A stretch of 64,000 bases of DNA from Marisa cornuarietis (GCA_004794655.1 SMMW01000522.1:744001-808000), one strand, 5' to 3'. Shown: positions 37,811-51,793, numbered from the stretch's first letter. Numbers and translations: made by a program. The notes: generated by a model not told the origin, from the sequence alone.

Positions 37811-40126
37811 GTGACTTCGCGTGTTGTAAAAGAGGAAAACTGTAATGTGTGCTACTTGTGTTTATATTACGCCAACCGTTTTCGTTTTCTTGTTGCCTTT
37901 CCGGGGGCTAAAGATACCAACAGTCGCAGAAAAAGGTGCCCGTTGAATTTCATTGAATTTCAGCGTGAACCCACACTTTACTATTCATTAATGAGCGATA
38001 CCTGGTGATGGTGGGTCGTCTTGTATCATGGTGCTGCAATGACCACATCGAAGAACTAGTAGACAATAAACGAATGAACAAACGACCAGCAGAATGACTA
38101 AATCAACAGGACATCACCGAATCCTGAGCAGACAGAATGTTCGGCGTGAAGAATCAATCTAAAACAATAAAAGAAAAAGCCCTTAGGTTCTCTAGTGCTC
38201 ACTGCTGCGCTTATTTTTGTCAGTTGTTTTGTTTGCGCGAGAAACTCAAACACAAAACAATCCTAAACTACAAAAACGTTAAAACCCATGTATCTACTCG
38301 TCCATTAACTTTGTTTCGACTAGCATAACCTTTGCTGGACCGTTGGTGCAGACTTGATCCCTTTATGCTCTTATTATTCTCCTATTTTCCGCTTTAAAAA
38401 AAAAAAGAATCTTCTTTCCGCTCTCCACTTCTTTTTCTTGTGTCCTTTATGTTCATGTATCCACTGTACCACACTTCTCCTTCCCCGTAACCCAACCCCT
38501 TTCAAATTGCAGTTATTAGATTCATTGAGCGAGGTGCTGTCAGTCTTCAAGAAGCTTCTCTGGACAGCGAATGAGATGAGGGGCAACCAGGACATGCTAC
38601 TCGCACCTCAACCCATGTTTTCTCCTCCCTCATCCTGTTGCCGTCACGTCTTTCTCCGAATAACGGTTTTTCTTCTCCTTTTACCGTTCCCTTTAACTCT
38701 TACTCTTAACACTCGTGGTCTTTTTTGTGCACTATTTTATGACAGCTCCCGATGATTTTAGTAGGTTTATACTTTATCATCACTGCTCGCAGTAAGGAAA
38801 GTTCATGAGTGGTTTATCGTCAAGGAGAAAACCGTTAAGTTTATCTTATATGAAATCATTGCTTTCTGTCATGTCCCTCTTCTTTAACGCCTACAAATTC
38901 TTTTCAACTTGTAAATGAGACGAAATAACTTAGCGTTGTAAACGCCAGCTGCACACTACGTTTGTTAAGACTTGGAATTCGGACCGACATATGGAGGGCG
39001 TTGTAAGAGCTTTCCTACATTGCTTTTCCCTAACGGTTCGTTGGGGTCGACCGTATATTGCAGCGGAATGGACCCCTGAGATGTAGTGTATATTGCACAC
39101 ACCAGAATGGCTTTGCCTGTGATGTTTTAGACATAAAAGTGGGGAGAAATTAACTTTCTACTGAGAAGAAGGAAATCAGAGCACAGTGTCCGAACCCACC
39201 CATTTGAAAGCTAAGTATGCTGACACTGTAGTTTTACCAAGAAATAGCTGAGGTGTTTGTCGTTGCAAAAAACGGTCAGTAAACAAAACAAAACAAAACA
39301 GTTCCGACAGAAAAATACTGAGATGAACAGACAACTTGACAGAGACGAAAGGTATCTAAATATCTTCCATTTTGAATACATCTCTATCCTTCCCCATCTC
39401 GAAGCTCTCTCTCTGTCTCTTACGAACGCGCGAATGTACTCCGACTAATGTCTGTATCGTGAATCAGGCAATCCATTAGTTTGAGGATGGGAGCGGCGTT
39501 ATAGCCCTGACATTACTTGTCTTAGTGCAATATGTTGTGCTTTACTGCTTATCATTTTAAAATTGTAGAATACTTTAAAAGGGGTTTTTACTGTCTCTGA
39601 GTCATTTTTTTCAAAACATTTTTAATCTGTTTAAATTTCTTGTTTGAGAAAATGAAAACGAATAAAAAAGAAGAAGACAATTTTACACCGCAGAGGTTCA
39701 GAATGTGCCGATAACATCCACAAAGTTTTCCCTGATCACAACGGTGATGACTTTTCCGTAAGTGAAGACTAGTGAAAAGCGTACTTGTCAGTCCTTACAT
39801 CTTCGGCCCGAAGAGCGAGAGATAGAAATGCCCCTTCTAGGAAAAAAATAGGCATTCATTGGGATCCACGTCTTCGATAAATGCATGCTTCTTAAAGATT
39901 ACAAAGGAACTAAAGGTCTGTTCGCTGAGGTCCAAGCTACGTCATTAGGGCGCTGTCAACAACGACTTCTGTTTCCACGGGGCGGGAAGTTCTGAAAGAA
40001 GAGCTTCAATCGATTTTAATGGCGACCTTAAACAAGCCTCGGCAACGGCATCTGAAGCTGCAGAACTACGGCATCCTTGGGAGACATCTTTCACTCCATG
40101 CATACTACAGAAAGACGCACATGCAC
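37811..40126. other. Non-coding stretch
   Basis: The frame at 38354-38755 is pyrimidine-rich and unlike a real protein. No homology recognised. Confidence 0.45.

Positions 40127-40189
<63 letters not shown>
40127..40189. repeat. (CA)n microsatellite
   Basis: About 31 CA units. Confidence 0.97.
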
Positions 40190-40192
<3 letters not shown>

Positions 40193-41795
40193 ACAGACAA
40201 CAAACAAAAGAATAAAGAGAAAAAATGAAAAAAAGGGTGAGAGAAGGGAAAGAACTCGATTCAAGATGTTGGTGGTGGTTCTTGTCCTTTACGAGGCTGT
40301 TGCGGGAGAAAACCAATGGCTCATTGTCTCCAACACAACAATAGCTACCGGTTTGAGCTTGACAACAAGGAGTCCTGTTACAAAACACTCAACATTTTAC
40401 GACATGGAGATAAATAAAATGGTTGCCAACAAGAGTGAGCATGGTATTTTTTACGCTTTCTTGAGCAGTTAAAAGTAATGCACTATGTTTCTTCAATGCT
40501 TTCTGTTTGACACCTAAACAAAGTCTAGCGCTTTTGAAGAACGCTTGTATTGGAAACCGGTGTCTTTTACTAATGTGTATGCCGATCTGAATGCCATTCT
40601 CTAACTTGTATTTGTAAATTTTGTTGTCGTATCTGTTTCTTGGGCTGTCTTTCTGCCTTTTTCTCCTTTTTCTTGCTTTTTTCTTTCTTTACTTTTTAAA
40701 TTTTTATTTCTGCTCGCTCATCTCTGTTTTCTGGATGAGGGTCCTGTTTTCTCTTTGAGATCACCTGAAGCCTAGTCCACGAAGAGTTTTATCTGAAACC
40801 CAGTCCAAGAAGAGTTTTATCTGAAACCCATTTCACCAAGAGTTTTTATGTAAAGAAACTGTCCCCTCCCTCTCCTTCACCCATTCGTCGAACTTGATGA
40901 AAGGCGCAGGTCTCTCTGAGCTGCTGTTTCCTTTAGCAAGTCCATAAAAGTAATTGAGCTGGATTGCAAGTGGTAAAGTACCATAAAATGGAAACTAAGC
41001 CCTTTATCTTTTATCCACTGGGACGCCGAGATCGTACACAGGGACCCGATAAATCTACAAAACTGGATCGAGACGTAAGACAGGAAGAATCTGAGTCCAC
41101 TGTGAGTTTTTTTTTAAATTTTGCCTAATAAAAATAGAAGTTGATCTTGACAATGACTTGCAATAAGGGAGCCTAGATTGCTATTATTCAGGCAAATAGG
41201 AACTAGAACCGGTCGTGAATTACACAGCTAAGATGACCATAATGAAAGGAAAAGAATGATAATGTTAATTACGTCGAGTCTGAAACTATGGCAATTGTTG
41301 GCCATCATTATTACATGTTCATCGTGCAGTGTCCCTTGCCCAATGAATTCTTATCTTCGGATAATTATTATATTGCAGCCAGCTTATTCTCTTCTATACA
41401 AAGGTGCTATGAGTACTATGGATATAGGCATAGCCAGCTAATGTAACCCCGTAAAGAACTGCCACCTAAAATAGTTATATTCAAAGCCAGCTAGTCCCTC
41501 GCTGTGAAAAAAAGGTGCCACAGCAACTATGGCGATGGTTCACAGTTAACTAGTTCAGCCCTGCAGACAGATTACACATCAGCACGTTTGCTGGAAGGGA
41601 GCTTTGAGGCCAGGAATTAAGATGCACGGGCCCACTGACCTGCGCTAGGTCGCTATGTTGCCAACCGCCCAGCTGACTTTTGTGTACTGATGATTGAAGA
41701 TTGTTGATTGATGGCTGAAGCTTTATGCATTTTATCGTTACCTGAACATTTACTAACAAAAAAAATTTGTATTATTAAGCTCAGGTAAACGCTAG
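40190..41795. other. Non-coding stretch, includes a 28-bp triplicate
   Basis: Apart from the triplicate at 40765-40848, no gene or known repeat was recognised. Confidence 0.45.
40765..40848. repeat. 28-bp minisatellite, three copies
   Basis: CTGAAACCCAGTCCAAGAAG followed by AGTTTTAT repeats at 40765, 40793 and 40821 with exact 28-bp spacing and few differences. Confidence 0.9.
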
Positions 41796-41886
41796 GCCAT
41801 GCCTATATATAAAAGTAACAGACACCTGAAATCATCTGAGCCATCTGCAGTCCAGTTGCTCAATTTTAGATGAGCTGTCAGTGGTG

Positions 41887-41949
<63 letters not shown>

Positions 41950-42135
41950 TGTTGTAGGTGCATGCATGATTATTTTTGTTGTAAGTTTTTTTTTCTTTTT
42001 CATATATATATATATATATATGATTGTTACTTGCCCACTTCTTTTTTCATTTCTCGTTGTTTTTACTGTTGAACTAGAGCAAATTCCCAGATTCAAATTG
42101 CCCACTGGGACAAATAAAGTTGGTCATTGTCATTG
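41796..42135 (+). mobile_element. LINE 3' end with TCATTG tail, copy 2 (internal microsatellites expanded)
   Basis: The same element as at 32745-33041, starting GCCATGCCTATATATAAAAG and ending CCCACTGGGACAAATAAAGT then TTGGTCATTGTCATTG. The internal GT tract has grown to about 33 units (41882-41949) and the TA tract to about 10 units (42001-42020). The left ends of the two copies agree to within about ten bases. Confidence 0.75.
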
Positions 42136-43084
42136 ATTAGGGTAGTGGCGGTAGCAACGTCAAAGAAAAAAGTAGATGTATCAGCAGCAGTTACAGACAC
42201 AACTCCTCAGTCGCACACATGAGACAGAGTGAAAATAAAAGTCAGTAGCCGTCTGTGCATATAATCAATCTGTGTGAATCTCTCCAAGTACAGCCTCTCC
42301 CCCCCTACAACCTGTCCACCCGACCCAAGTCAGAATCTAAAGACCAGGCATCAAGCAGACGTTAACTTTAATCACTCCTGACCTGTAGGATTGTCTCCCA
42401 CTGGCGGAGCATATTGTTCACGGCCGTTCTGTGGACATCAGACGCCGCGGGAGTAGCTGGCGGTCTGGCAAAAGGTCAGCAGGATGAGGAAATCACTGCA
42501 CTTGATGCCGGTCGGAGTGAAATACTTTTAGTTACCTGGAGGGGAAAGGTGGGTTGCAGCGACACGTACAGGGAGCATTCTTTGTCAGACTCCTAAGTGT
42601 ATTTTTATTCTTCTCATTATGAATACATTTGATTCGGATCCCGACCATCTAACTAGGAACTCTCGGCCATATTTCTCGGGCTTACTACACAGTAGGCAAG
42701 TCTAAGTCTTCTCTTTGATGTTCCCGGCATATTTCTGCTTTTTTCTGCAACTGCAAACACTTGCTGTTTGACTTTCTTTGAAAAGTTCTCCCCTTCTTAT
42801 ATGCATTTGCGCATTGCGGTCAAGTCTTTGTTAGGCCCAGTTCATTGCCTAGCATTATTTAGTTGTTTTTCAGTAGCAATGTGGTGTTTGTGCATGAGGC
42901 CATGTTCATACAAGAGAGAAAAGCGCAGAACACTTGTTTACATCAAATGGAATTCGACAAGGGTATACATTCTCCCATTAACATTGCCAACAGTTTCAAC
43001 AAATTGTTATGACAAATGCATAGGAAGGGCGCGACGGTAATTGAGCTTTGAGGACAGATAACACCAATAACCACCGATAACAAT
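42136..43084. other. Non-coding stretch
   Basis: No gene recognised. The frame at 42768-43040 shows no family motif. Confidence 0.45.
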
Positions 43085-43320
43085 GGTAGACTATGACACG
43101 CAAAGCACAAGAACTTGCTGACCTCATTGACCGCCCTAACAAAGTATCAACACTTTACGGCATGGAGATCCACAGAGAAAGACTAAACAGATGACCGTTA
43201 AGACCACCGTCATTAGCATAACATATACATCAAGATGAAGAGCGAGAAGTCAGAGACATTCCGCAGCGTCAAATGCAGTTTTCTCCGTAATTATTCAGAC
43301 AAGGGCCGCGTTCGCCGAAC
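43085..43320 (+). mobile_element. RTE-like LINE RT remnant
   Basis: The plus strand gives ELADLIDRPNKVSTLYGMEIH, then KSEKSETFRSVKCSFLRNYS in a second frame. This follows the pattern LxDLxDRLxxxxxxYGMEIxxxKTK...KLExVxSFKYLGxxxS found just after the catalytic box of RTE-type reverse transcriptases. Stops and frameshifts are present. It is a different part of the protein from the RTE-like end at 26737-27253, so the two do not overlap. Confidence 0.55.
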
Positions 43321-46300
43321 CAAAACCTATTTATTATCACGAGGACAATCCAAAATCGAGCTCGTGTTATCTTGCAACTGGAACACAGAATATTGTAACT
43401 CAAGGGATACAACTCTTGCAACACAAGAAAAGCAACTCCTTCAATATATGCACAAAGGAAATCCTTGCTTGCTTTGCAGCTTTGTTTTTAAAAAAAGACA
43501 GTAATATGCTTTTCAGTGCCTTTCTTGCCATCGTTTTAACTAGTTCCTTCTAGATTTTTTTTTCTCATAGTTAAAAATAACAAAATTGCTTCCGCATTTA
43601 AGAGGGCTATCAGACGAAAGACTGCTTTTTTATGGAGGTCTTTAACGAAGAGCTAATTGAGGAGGGAGAGAGGAAATTAGCGATACGGAGACTCGTGCAC
43701 ACCGGCTGTTCACGCTCAATCTCGCGTGCCTGTAGATATGCTAAAAAAAAGTTTTTTTCTGAGACTTGCATTTTTTCACCGAATCTCAACCTTGCGTGCA
43801 TTAATATACAGAGGACTTTCCTGCACCCGGGGACACTAAGACGCAAGCGAATATTTTTAAAACTCTTTTTTGTCACAGTGACAGGCTTTTGCTGTCGATG
43901 AGAGGGATGAAAACCTTTTCATTCATACCAGTAAAGTTTTTACGATAAAAATACAGCTGTGGTGCAGAGGTGCGACTTGCGAGTCTGGTGAGCTAGCTAA
44001 AGGCTTACTACCACCAACTCGACTTTCAGAAAGTCATTAAGAGACACAGCATGTGTAGCCCAGCATGGCGCATCAAATATTGTAACAGGAATGTGAACAC
44101 ATCAACTCCCTGTGTTCTGTCTGTTAATGAGCCTTTACGAGGAGAGGAGGCACATTTTCGATCACTTTTATCGAATTGTCAGAAATCTCACTGTTTCTCG
44201 GGGCCAGCTTTATGTGAGGGTGGTGCCCATCTCTGTCTCAGAAAGTGAGCTCTCGCACTTCACTCACCAACGACCTGAATAAGGTCAGAGGACGACTTTT
44301 GCGTTTACCTTATTGATTCAGACAAAATTAAAAAGAAACTAACGGAGCCAAAGAAAGACCAGTGCTCACCTACAACGTAAAAATACGTACAAATAACGTA
44401 ACAGCACGTACAAGAGCAGTAGAAGATTTCTAGCCACAGGTTGGAACACGGTTTATTCACAAAAGCGATCTATAACCAAAATAACAAAATACAAAAGTCC
44501 CTCACCCTCGAGTCGTCAATAGTGTATCAAATCACAAAGCGATGACTCCGGAAAGGGTGGCAGACAAGACCGACAGGAAGAAAAAACGAAGGCGGAGACG
44601 TCATTAATCGGGGGCAGTACGGCTCTTGGGGATGGGTGGGTGGTTGCAGGGATTGCGAGCTCAGTGACCTTTACTCCGCCCACCATCAGACTTTTGCCCC
44701 TGCAGCGATGGTAGCCTCGATTTGGAGTCAGGGCGGTGGTCCTCAGTAGCCCGCTGGCAGGGTGACCCCCTGAAAAAAAGGAATAAAAGAAGAACGACCT
44801 TGATGGCTTCCGTTAATTTCCTCTTCGCGCAGCGGCCATAGTCAAAAGGTGATAAGAGAAATACCGAGATAGTCAGCCCGGGGTTAGGTAGTTCAGGTCA
44901 CGTGGTTGCTTACCAACTATATTTAGCGAGGCCAGTCGCGTGGTGTCCCTGCTAAGATCTCATCAAATACTTTCTGAGATGTTTTGTGTAAAATATCACC
45001 AGAGGCACTTTGTTGTTTAGCGCCTTGTCACCCCCCTACCATTACAGTAATCAGCTTGACCATATACTTGTTGAGAATTATGAATAGTGAAAGATTTTAT
45101 CTAATTAACTGCCTAATACCGCGAGTGAATAGTATTCACCACCCGGGTAATGTCCATTGGATGCACACAAGGGTTTGGAAAACGTACCTCACGAAAAAGG
45201 GTTTTGTAAAAGTAAGAAAAACGATATAAACTGATTAAAACATATTATTGCTTCTGTAATGTCAAGTGGACAAACATAATAATACAAGAAGATACAAGAA
45301 AATACACCAATAATACACAAATACGCGAAAGAACTCTTAAGTTTTAAAGCAGGCACACTTTACTGCGTTGTAAAAAAATAATACTGGGGATAGAAACTGA
45401 GGGAAACTTTAAACCAAAAAAGGGATGAGAAAGTAAGTTTAGTAAAAGGACATCAATAGGGGTGAAAAAAGGAAGTATAGAAAAAGATGGTGACGTTGAA
45501 GACCGTTCATGTCAAGACTGTCCCTCGAGAGAGCTTCGTTCGTCTTGATGCTATTAGCTACCAACAGATAGGATAGACCCCCCGGGAAACGTAGATCACT
45601 TAGTCAAAAAAATTAAGAACAAATTCTCCAGCTCAAAGAGTCCAAATCTTTTTATGTACTTGCGTGACAGGCTATTAAGGTCTATCATCTAGCATTATTG
45701 AAAGCGCCTTGAAAGCGTCGTCAGTCGCACAAACCCTGCCACCTGGTGCGACCTGTCGTGTCCAGCCAGCGACCCCTGCACACTATCCGCGGTTAAGTTG
45801 CAGCGCAACGGTGGTCGGAGACATGAATGTGCATGCATGTGTGTGCACATGCGTCTCCGTAGCTCCAGTGAGGTTACTACCCTTTCCTTCTATATTTTGG
45901 GAGACACGCTAACTCATGTCTTTTGCTTTGGAAGTACCAGCTGATAAATAATAAATCTAATAGTAGACATTAATTTAAGCAAAATTGCCTTGCATTGTCA
46001 CTATTTATATAACTTAATACTCCTTCATTTGTTTAATATGATGTAGTTGTCACATGATGAGAATGTCTTTTTCTTATTCATTTTCATTTACCATTGCAGC
46101 TTGAAAATGTATTGTACATATAGGATTGTTATTATGTGATACATCTCTGCTTTGTGTCTTCCTGTTTATGGCTACAAATGCCTCTCTGGGCCTAAAGCCA
46201 AATAAGGAAAATTAAAATTAAAATGATTTGGAAAAAAAAATGATTTATAAAAAGAAGTCAGAGAGATTTTAACTGTTTTATGCGGGGCTGGACCGGGGTT

Positions 46301-48219
46301 CCACCACAAGGCGATGCTCAGGCTGACAATGTTGTACAATGCCGACACCGAGGGACGTCTGGAATCATCGTCGCAGTGTCGAGCGTTAGAGAGCAACCAG
46401 CGGCATTCATCGAGCTCAGAACAGGCAAGAAGATTGCTTGCTTCCGACAACTGCGGTCTACAAATGGTGCTAATTCACCATGCGCATGTCCAGTCAGGCA
46501 GCCTGACATATTAGTCGACCCTGATCCAGGTTCGGTGTGATCAGTGATCGCAGATTGTCTACTTTTTTTTTGAGACTGCTGGGGACTCACTAGCTCATGT
46601 CCTTTGCTTCGGGAACACAGGAACGGTAGGGCCATGAAGAGAGCAGTGTTCAATGTTCAGCCTGGAAGTAACGAGAGCTTGTCGCTAGCGTCCTCAGCAG
46701 AATCTGTTGTTCAAAGAAATAGGAAAGAAATAAGGAACTGCGATAAGCCTAAGATGAAAAATAAAAATACGGAAACATCCCAAATACCGGGGACAATTGA
46801 ATACATAAATTCATTCAGACAAAGCTGTTCAGCTATTAATAAGAAGTATTACAAGAGAGCTGTCACTCAAGGATGAGGGAGAATTGCTTAAGTGATTTTA
46901 ACTGCAAGTTATTATTTCCCCGAATTTGAGTACCCTGAATACCTTTTTCCGTTTTCAAAAAGACACATTTAACATCTTAACTGACATACCTATCACCCTT
47001 CTTTTGAATCTTTAGAATGTATTTTTGTGTTCAAGTGAAAGAGTGATGTTATAAATTTATTATTTTCCCCTGTAATTAGGCTAAGTGTTTTGATTTAAGC
47101 AAAACACAGCCGCACTGCAAGATGATTTTTTTTAATGAAGCCCTTAGTAAAATTATCTTTGCAAATGATATACTCGTGTGTACTCGTAAATACTTAAAGA
47201 GAAATAGAACTTTATCTAACAACTGCTTTATTGTACTGTAGACACTCGCATTCACGTTCTGCGGTGGATGAAGTTCATGTGATAAAGTCTTAGAGTTTAG
47301 ACCCACGACCCTAAGGATCCCCCACTGACATCAGTCCACTCCAGGAAAATATCGGAAACAGGTGTTTCGAGGTGACAAGGTGCACCCGTTAAAGCTTAAA
47401 CATTGTTAGCACAATCAGAAAACGAATGTGATTTTAGCCACGGCGGTCATGAAGCATATTTACACAAGAAAAACATAGTTTTTGAGAGCGCACATTTAAA
47501 AACCCCGACAAGAGCAAGAAATATTAAAACTTCAGGCTCTGAAGAACAGGATATCGTTCGCCGAAATTATTTCATAATCAAGTGGACCACAGACAAGAAA
47601 AACTATTTTTGTTGAATAAAATAATCTCCCACATGCTCTAAAAATGATGTGACACACGAAGACAGTAAATATTCTATTGTATTAACTATACAAATAAAAG
47701 TTATATTTGGCAACAGTATAATGACATCCTCCTGTTCACGTGCTCAGCGTGTGCTTACATCAGATTTCCACATCTGAGTCTCATTTTTGCATTGAGGCAC
47801 TTACCTGATGTCCGTGTAAAGAGCAAGCAAATATAAGGGCATTAGATGAAAGTCACTCCAACCTCGCTTACACTGGGCATCGTAATAAGTTCTCCAAAAA
47901 TAAAACAGTAATTTCTAAGTAAGTGTAAACAAGAGTGGGAGACGTCAGCAGGCTTCATTACTGCGGGATTGTGGGAAATCCATCCGTTTCGAGCCAGAAC
48001 TGAAGGCTGCGAGGCCTGTGGACAGCGCGGAAACTTTCCTGTTAGATTGAGAGGATTTTCTTCTTAATACATGCTTTGTACACTCACTGGGGTAATGGTT
48101 TCTTGGCAGGACGTTTTCAAATTTAACTGCGACGTCTGCGCTGCCTCGGGTCAAAGAAACATGCCTGAGTTTGTTGCACAAACTCTGTGCAAAGGAAGAT
48201 TACTGAAAGAGTAAGGGGT

Positions 48220-48221
<2 letters not shown>
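43321..48221. other. Long non-coding stretch with possible LINE tail
   Basis: The only repeat-like features are GCCTCTCTGGGCCTAAAGCC followed by AAATAAGGAAAATTAAAATT at about 46180-46223, which looks like a LINE or SINE 3' tail, and a phrase GCTAACTCATGTCTTTTGCTT (45908) that recurs as GCTCATGTCCTTTGCTTCGG (46592). Frames at 43235-43504, 46280-46540 and 46604-46876 lack recognisable motifs. No gene supported. Confidence 0.4.
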
Positions 48222-48306
<85 letters not shown>

Positions 48307-48313
48307 ATACACA
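48222..48313. repeat. (CA)n microsatellite
   Basis: About 40 CA units ending in CATACACATACAC. A short CGCGCGC lies just beyond. Confidence 0.97.
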
Positions 48314-50935
48314 AACTCGCGCGCGCCATCCATGGCGCATTCTGAAACTCTTCGCATCTACAGATGCAGATATGGGATATGCAGATCAGGCTTTTTACGC
48401 GAGAGGTTCATTACCTGGCAGCTTGTAGATATACATCTTTGATCGACGACCTTGCTTAACTGATTTAACGTTTCCGGTCTAGACAGGGACCACAATACAG
48501 GCACGAACCATATTGCTTCGTCTTGCCAACGCCAAAGCTTCCCGCAAGCTTTCAGGTCCAGGTCTGATCGATGGGCAAATCGTGTCATACAAAGATGACA
48601 AGTCACTCCTCTTGGGCAGCCTAAAGCGGCGTTGATCAGCAGGCTGTCATGCTGGGGAAATTATTATACAAAACTGACCAACCTATAGTCACTCATAGTC
48701 ACAATATACTACAGTACAATACAATCCATTCCAAGGGATGCCGGGCTGTCTTATTGCACATTGTACTGCAGTATGGATCTGCTCTGACAAATTTTGTTGG
48801 CAGTGTAATACAGTGTTGACCAGCCCAGACTGCGCATGAATGTGTATTACAGTAAATGTGTATAACCAATATAACATTCTCTCTAAACACGTCAAACCCT
48901 GTAATGACTATAGTACGCCTACGAAGTCAGGATAGAATGAAAATATTTATTTGAGCGAGGTGATTCCAGAAATGCAATATCTTATGTTAAATCTTCATCT
49001 TGAGAAATCGTGAGTTTCTGCCCAGCTTGCCTTTATCACCGAAGATTTCAGGCACAGCATCATATCTGTCTAAACACAAATAAGGTCAGTCTATTTATTT
49101 GGTGAATAATGCTTTTGAGCATTCTGGTCTCGGTTTGTGGATACTGAGTGGCCCAGACCTATCACTTGCTACAAACCTCGTTCCATTGTCCCCCAAATAT
49201 CTAAAAGTTTCTACTAATGTAGACATTACCCAAGCTAGACTTTACCTCTGCGGTGCTTGCTATTCCCAAGCTGTTGTCCTGAAACCAGGAGAAAGGGGAA
49301 AGTTACTGGGTTTCGCTGCGTGAAGCTGAAATAGCAGCAGCTGCTGACGACCTTTGTGTCGTGGTCGGTGCTTCCTCACCCATCAGTGTCGTCTCACAAC
49401 AATCGAGTGTTTAGTCTCGCCCATGGTGGTGCCTACAAAATGATGATTGACTACAGCCGTGTCAGCAGTTCGGTGTTGTGCCTGCCAACGATGGTCTGCT
49501 GTCTGACCCATGTCTGGCCGTTTGGTGCGGGACGAGAACGCAGTGCCGCGAGAACTGTGTCAGCTCTTCAGTGGACCACCATGGCATGTACCTAACCTGA
49601 GATTACCCCTTTGTTGCTAGTACTCATTGAGCCCAAGCAGTCACTTTTCTTTCAAATGGAGCAATAATTTTTTTTTTAAAGTTCTTGAAAGCTGTGAAAG
49701 GTCGTGATCTTATGACATATTTTACCCTTGTTGTTAACTATAGAAATATTGCTGCTGTCATCTTGACACATTAAAGATTTTTAACCAGTTGCAACCTTGA
49801 ATCAAATAAAAATGTTTTATTGCGGCCAGAAAAACATTTTGCTCAACGCAATGATTTCTAAAGCGATATTTGAAACTCTTTTGTTGACTAAGCCCAGCTA
49901 CAGGTCTAATTTCTTTTTTGCCTCTATATTTAATACGAATGCTGCAAACGCAGAGTGGAAGAGAAATATTTGCTAAGTCCTTTTGCGTGCTTATTGTATT
50001 TGATAAGAGAGAAGAAAAATGTATGCTGAGGAAAAGGATGAAGAAGAATGAGGAAAATGAGAAGAAGAAGAGAAGGAAGAAAGAAAGGGAAAAGGAAATA
50101 AAAGAAAGCAGACGCAGACAAACAATCAGGCCTTTAGACGAAAGACAATCCGATTAACCCTTAGTGCAAAAGAAATTCCCAGTTATGCTTACTCAAGCTA
50201 ATCTTGCTAATCACCCATTTCCTTGGACACAAACAGAAGGTTGACAGCAGAAAGTGGATGACTGAGTAACGTTCACAGACCCACAAGTATTCTATCATAA
50301 AACAACCACAAGAGGCTGAGTTCCTGAATGCCTCTACAGTAGAAAAATACAGTTTGCGTCGTGTGACAAGCTTTGTTTCTAATTTTTTTTCTTCTTTTTT
50401 CTTCTCGTTCACTCAAATGAACACGTCCGCCTCTTCGACGAATGCCGGAAGACCATATCGTGAGGAGTGAGCGTTGTTCATCCCATGCGAGTGTCAATGC
50501 GTTATATTGCCGTTGGCCCAGAACATATGTCTTCGGCGTTGGTTTTCTTGTCCAAGTTGCCCTTATCGAAGAGAGATTTACCAAACCAGGCTGACGAGCA
50601 TCCTCTTCCCGGGTGTTACATCTTCTCCTAGCTCCTGGCTCAAAATCCTGGCCCTGGGAGAAAAAAGGCGTTTTTGGTAATCGAGCCCCCCCCCTCGGGG
50701 CTTGGTTTATGGGGTGAAGGCTGTAAGCGAGGAGTGACGACCACATAGACATTCACAAACACACTAGATGCACCATACAATCTTTGGCAGCTAAATTTAT
50801 TTTATGGACAAGACGCACAGCATGTCTATGATATGCAGGTGGCGGTCTGTACCAGACATTTTCTGGGTTTGTGTATGTGGTTAGTCAAAGTGTCTGGCTG
50901 AAGAGGAAGGTGTCTGTGTGTGTGTGTCGGTAGGT
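48314..50935. other. Non-coding stretch
   Basis: The purine-rich part 50020-50120 gives a lysine/glutamate frame from simple sequence. Frames at 49099-49323, 49356-49595 and 50273-50752 lack recognised motifs. Confidence 0.45.
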
Positions 50936-51030
50936 AATTGGTGTTCTACGCCGAGCCAGCAAATAAGGCTATATCACGGCAAAACAGCCAGCCCTGTAAG
51001 CCGGTGCCACATTCAGAGAAAGATAAACGA
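50936..51030 (-). mobile_element. tRNA-derived SINE, family A, 5'-truncated copy
   Basis: The minus strand reads ACAGGGCTGGCTGTTTTGCC, GTGATATAGCCTTATTTGCT and CTCGGCGTAGAACACC, the 3' part of the element at 21803-21980. The tRNA head is missing. A short GT tract (50907-50927) lies just beyond the 3' end. Confidence 0.8.
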
Positions 51031-51740
51031 GGCTGAAAAGAGAGAGATGTGAAGTCAGGAAGCTTATAATCACTGTCTCGGTGACACCGGCTTGAGGAGA
51101 CAGGCTCAGATCTGCAGCATCGCCACTGATGGACACAGCAAAATGCGGGTTATAACTTTTTACATGTTTCCAATTTCCACTGGATTTGACGCTCTAAACT
51201 ACTTTGTCAATAAACATATAACAGTACAGATGGGAGGGAACAAAAGGTCTGAGATTTATTTTGAGAGTAAACCTCTGGCTATAAGGCCAGGAAGTGCTTT
51301 TCTACCAATGTCGTTGTATTTCATGGCAGAGCAGACAAGACCTATCAGCTCTTTCTTCTGGGATCTTAATGACTACATCTTGTCTCCAAAATGGCGACAT
51401 TTAATGACACACCGATCTGCTTCACCTCGCTGTTTATTTTCGAGATAAGATCATGCTTTCCATCAGAGCTCATGTGAACAATATACCGAGCGCCGCCAAT
51501 CTTCGTCCGTTTTCAGAAATAGCTTTAATCTGCACATGTTTCGAGAATATTATTTTCTCTGAGAATTACGACTGAAAACTAACACCTACAGTTCTCAAGC
51601 CTAATCTCAGTTTTTAAAAGAAAGAACACTTAGCATCTTTCTGGGTTTTTTTTCAGAGGGAAAACTTTGTGGCAACGAATTTTGAAAGGGGTTACTGTAA
51701 GCTGTCTGCAATAGAAGTCGCGTGGTGGAGAGCGTCTGTG

Positions 51741-51792
<52 letters not shown>
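51741..51792. repeat. (GT)n microsatellite
   Basis: About 25 GT units. Confidence 0.97.

Positions 51793-51793
<1 letters not shown>

Noticed and set aside
40266..40472. Short plus-strand ORF beginning MLVVVLVLYEAVAGENQ that looks like a secreted peptide
   Set aside because: The hydrophobic start is suggestive, but there is no cysteine pattern, cleavage-site repeat, homolog or splice context, and it lies next to a microsatellite. It is most likely chance.
45895..46620. Shared phrase CTCATGTCYTTTGCTTYGG at 45915 and 46595 as a gene duplication
   Set aside because: The match is short and neither copy has surrounding homology. It could be LINE protein remnants (HVLCFG), but this is too weak to call.
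50020..50150. Lysine/glutamate-rich frame resembling a coiled-coil protein
   Set aside because: It comes from a purine-rich GAAGAA/AGAA simple-sequence stretch.
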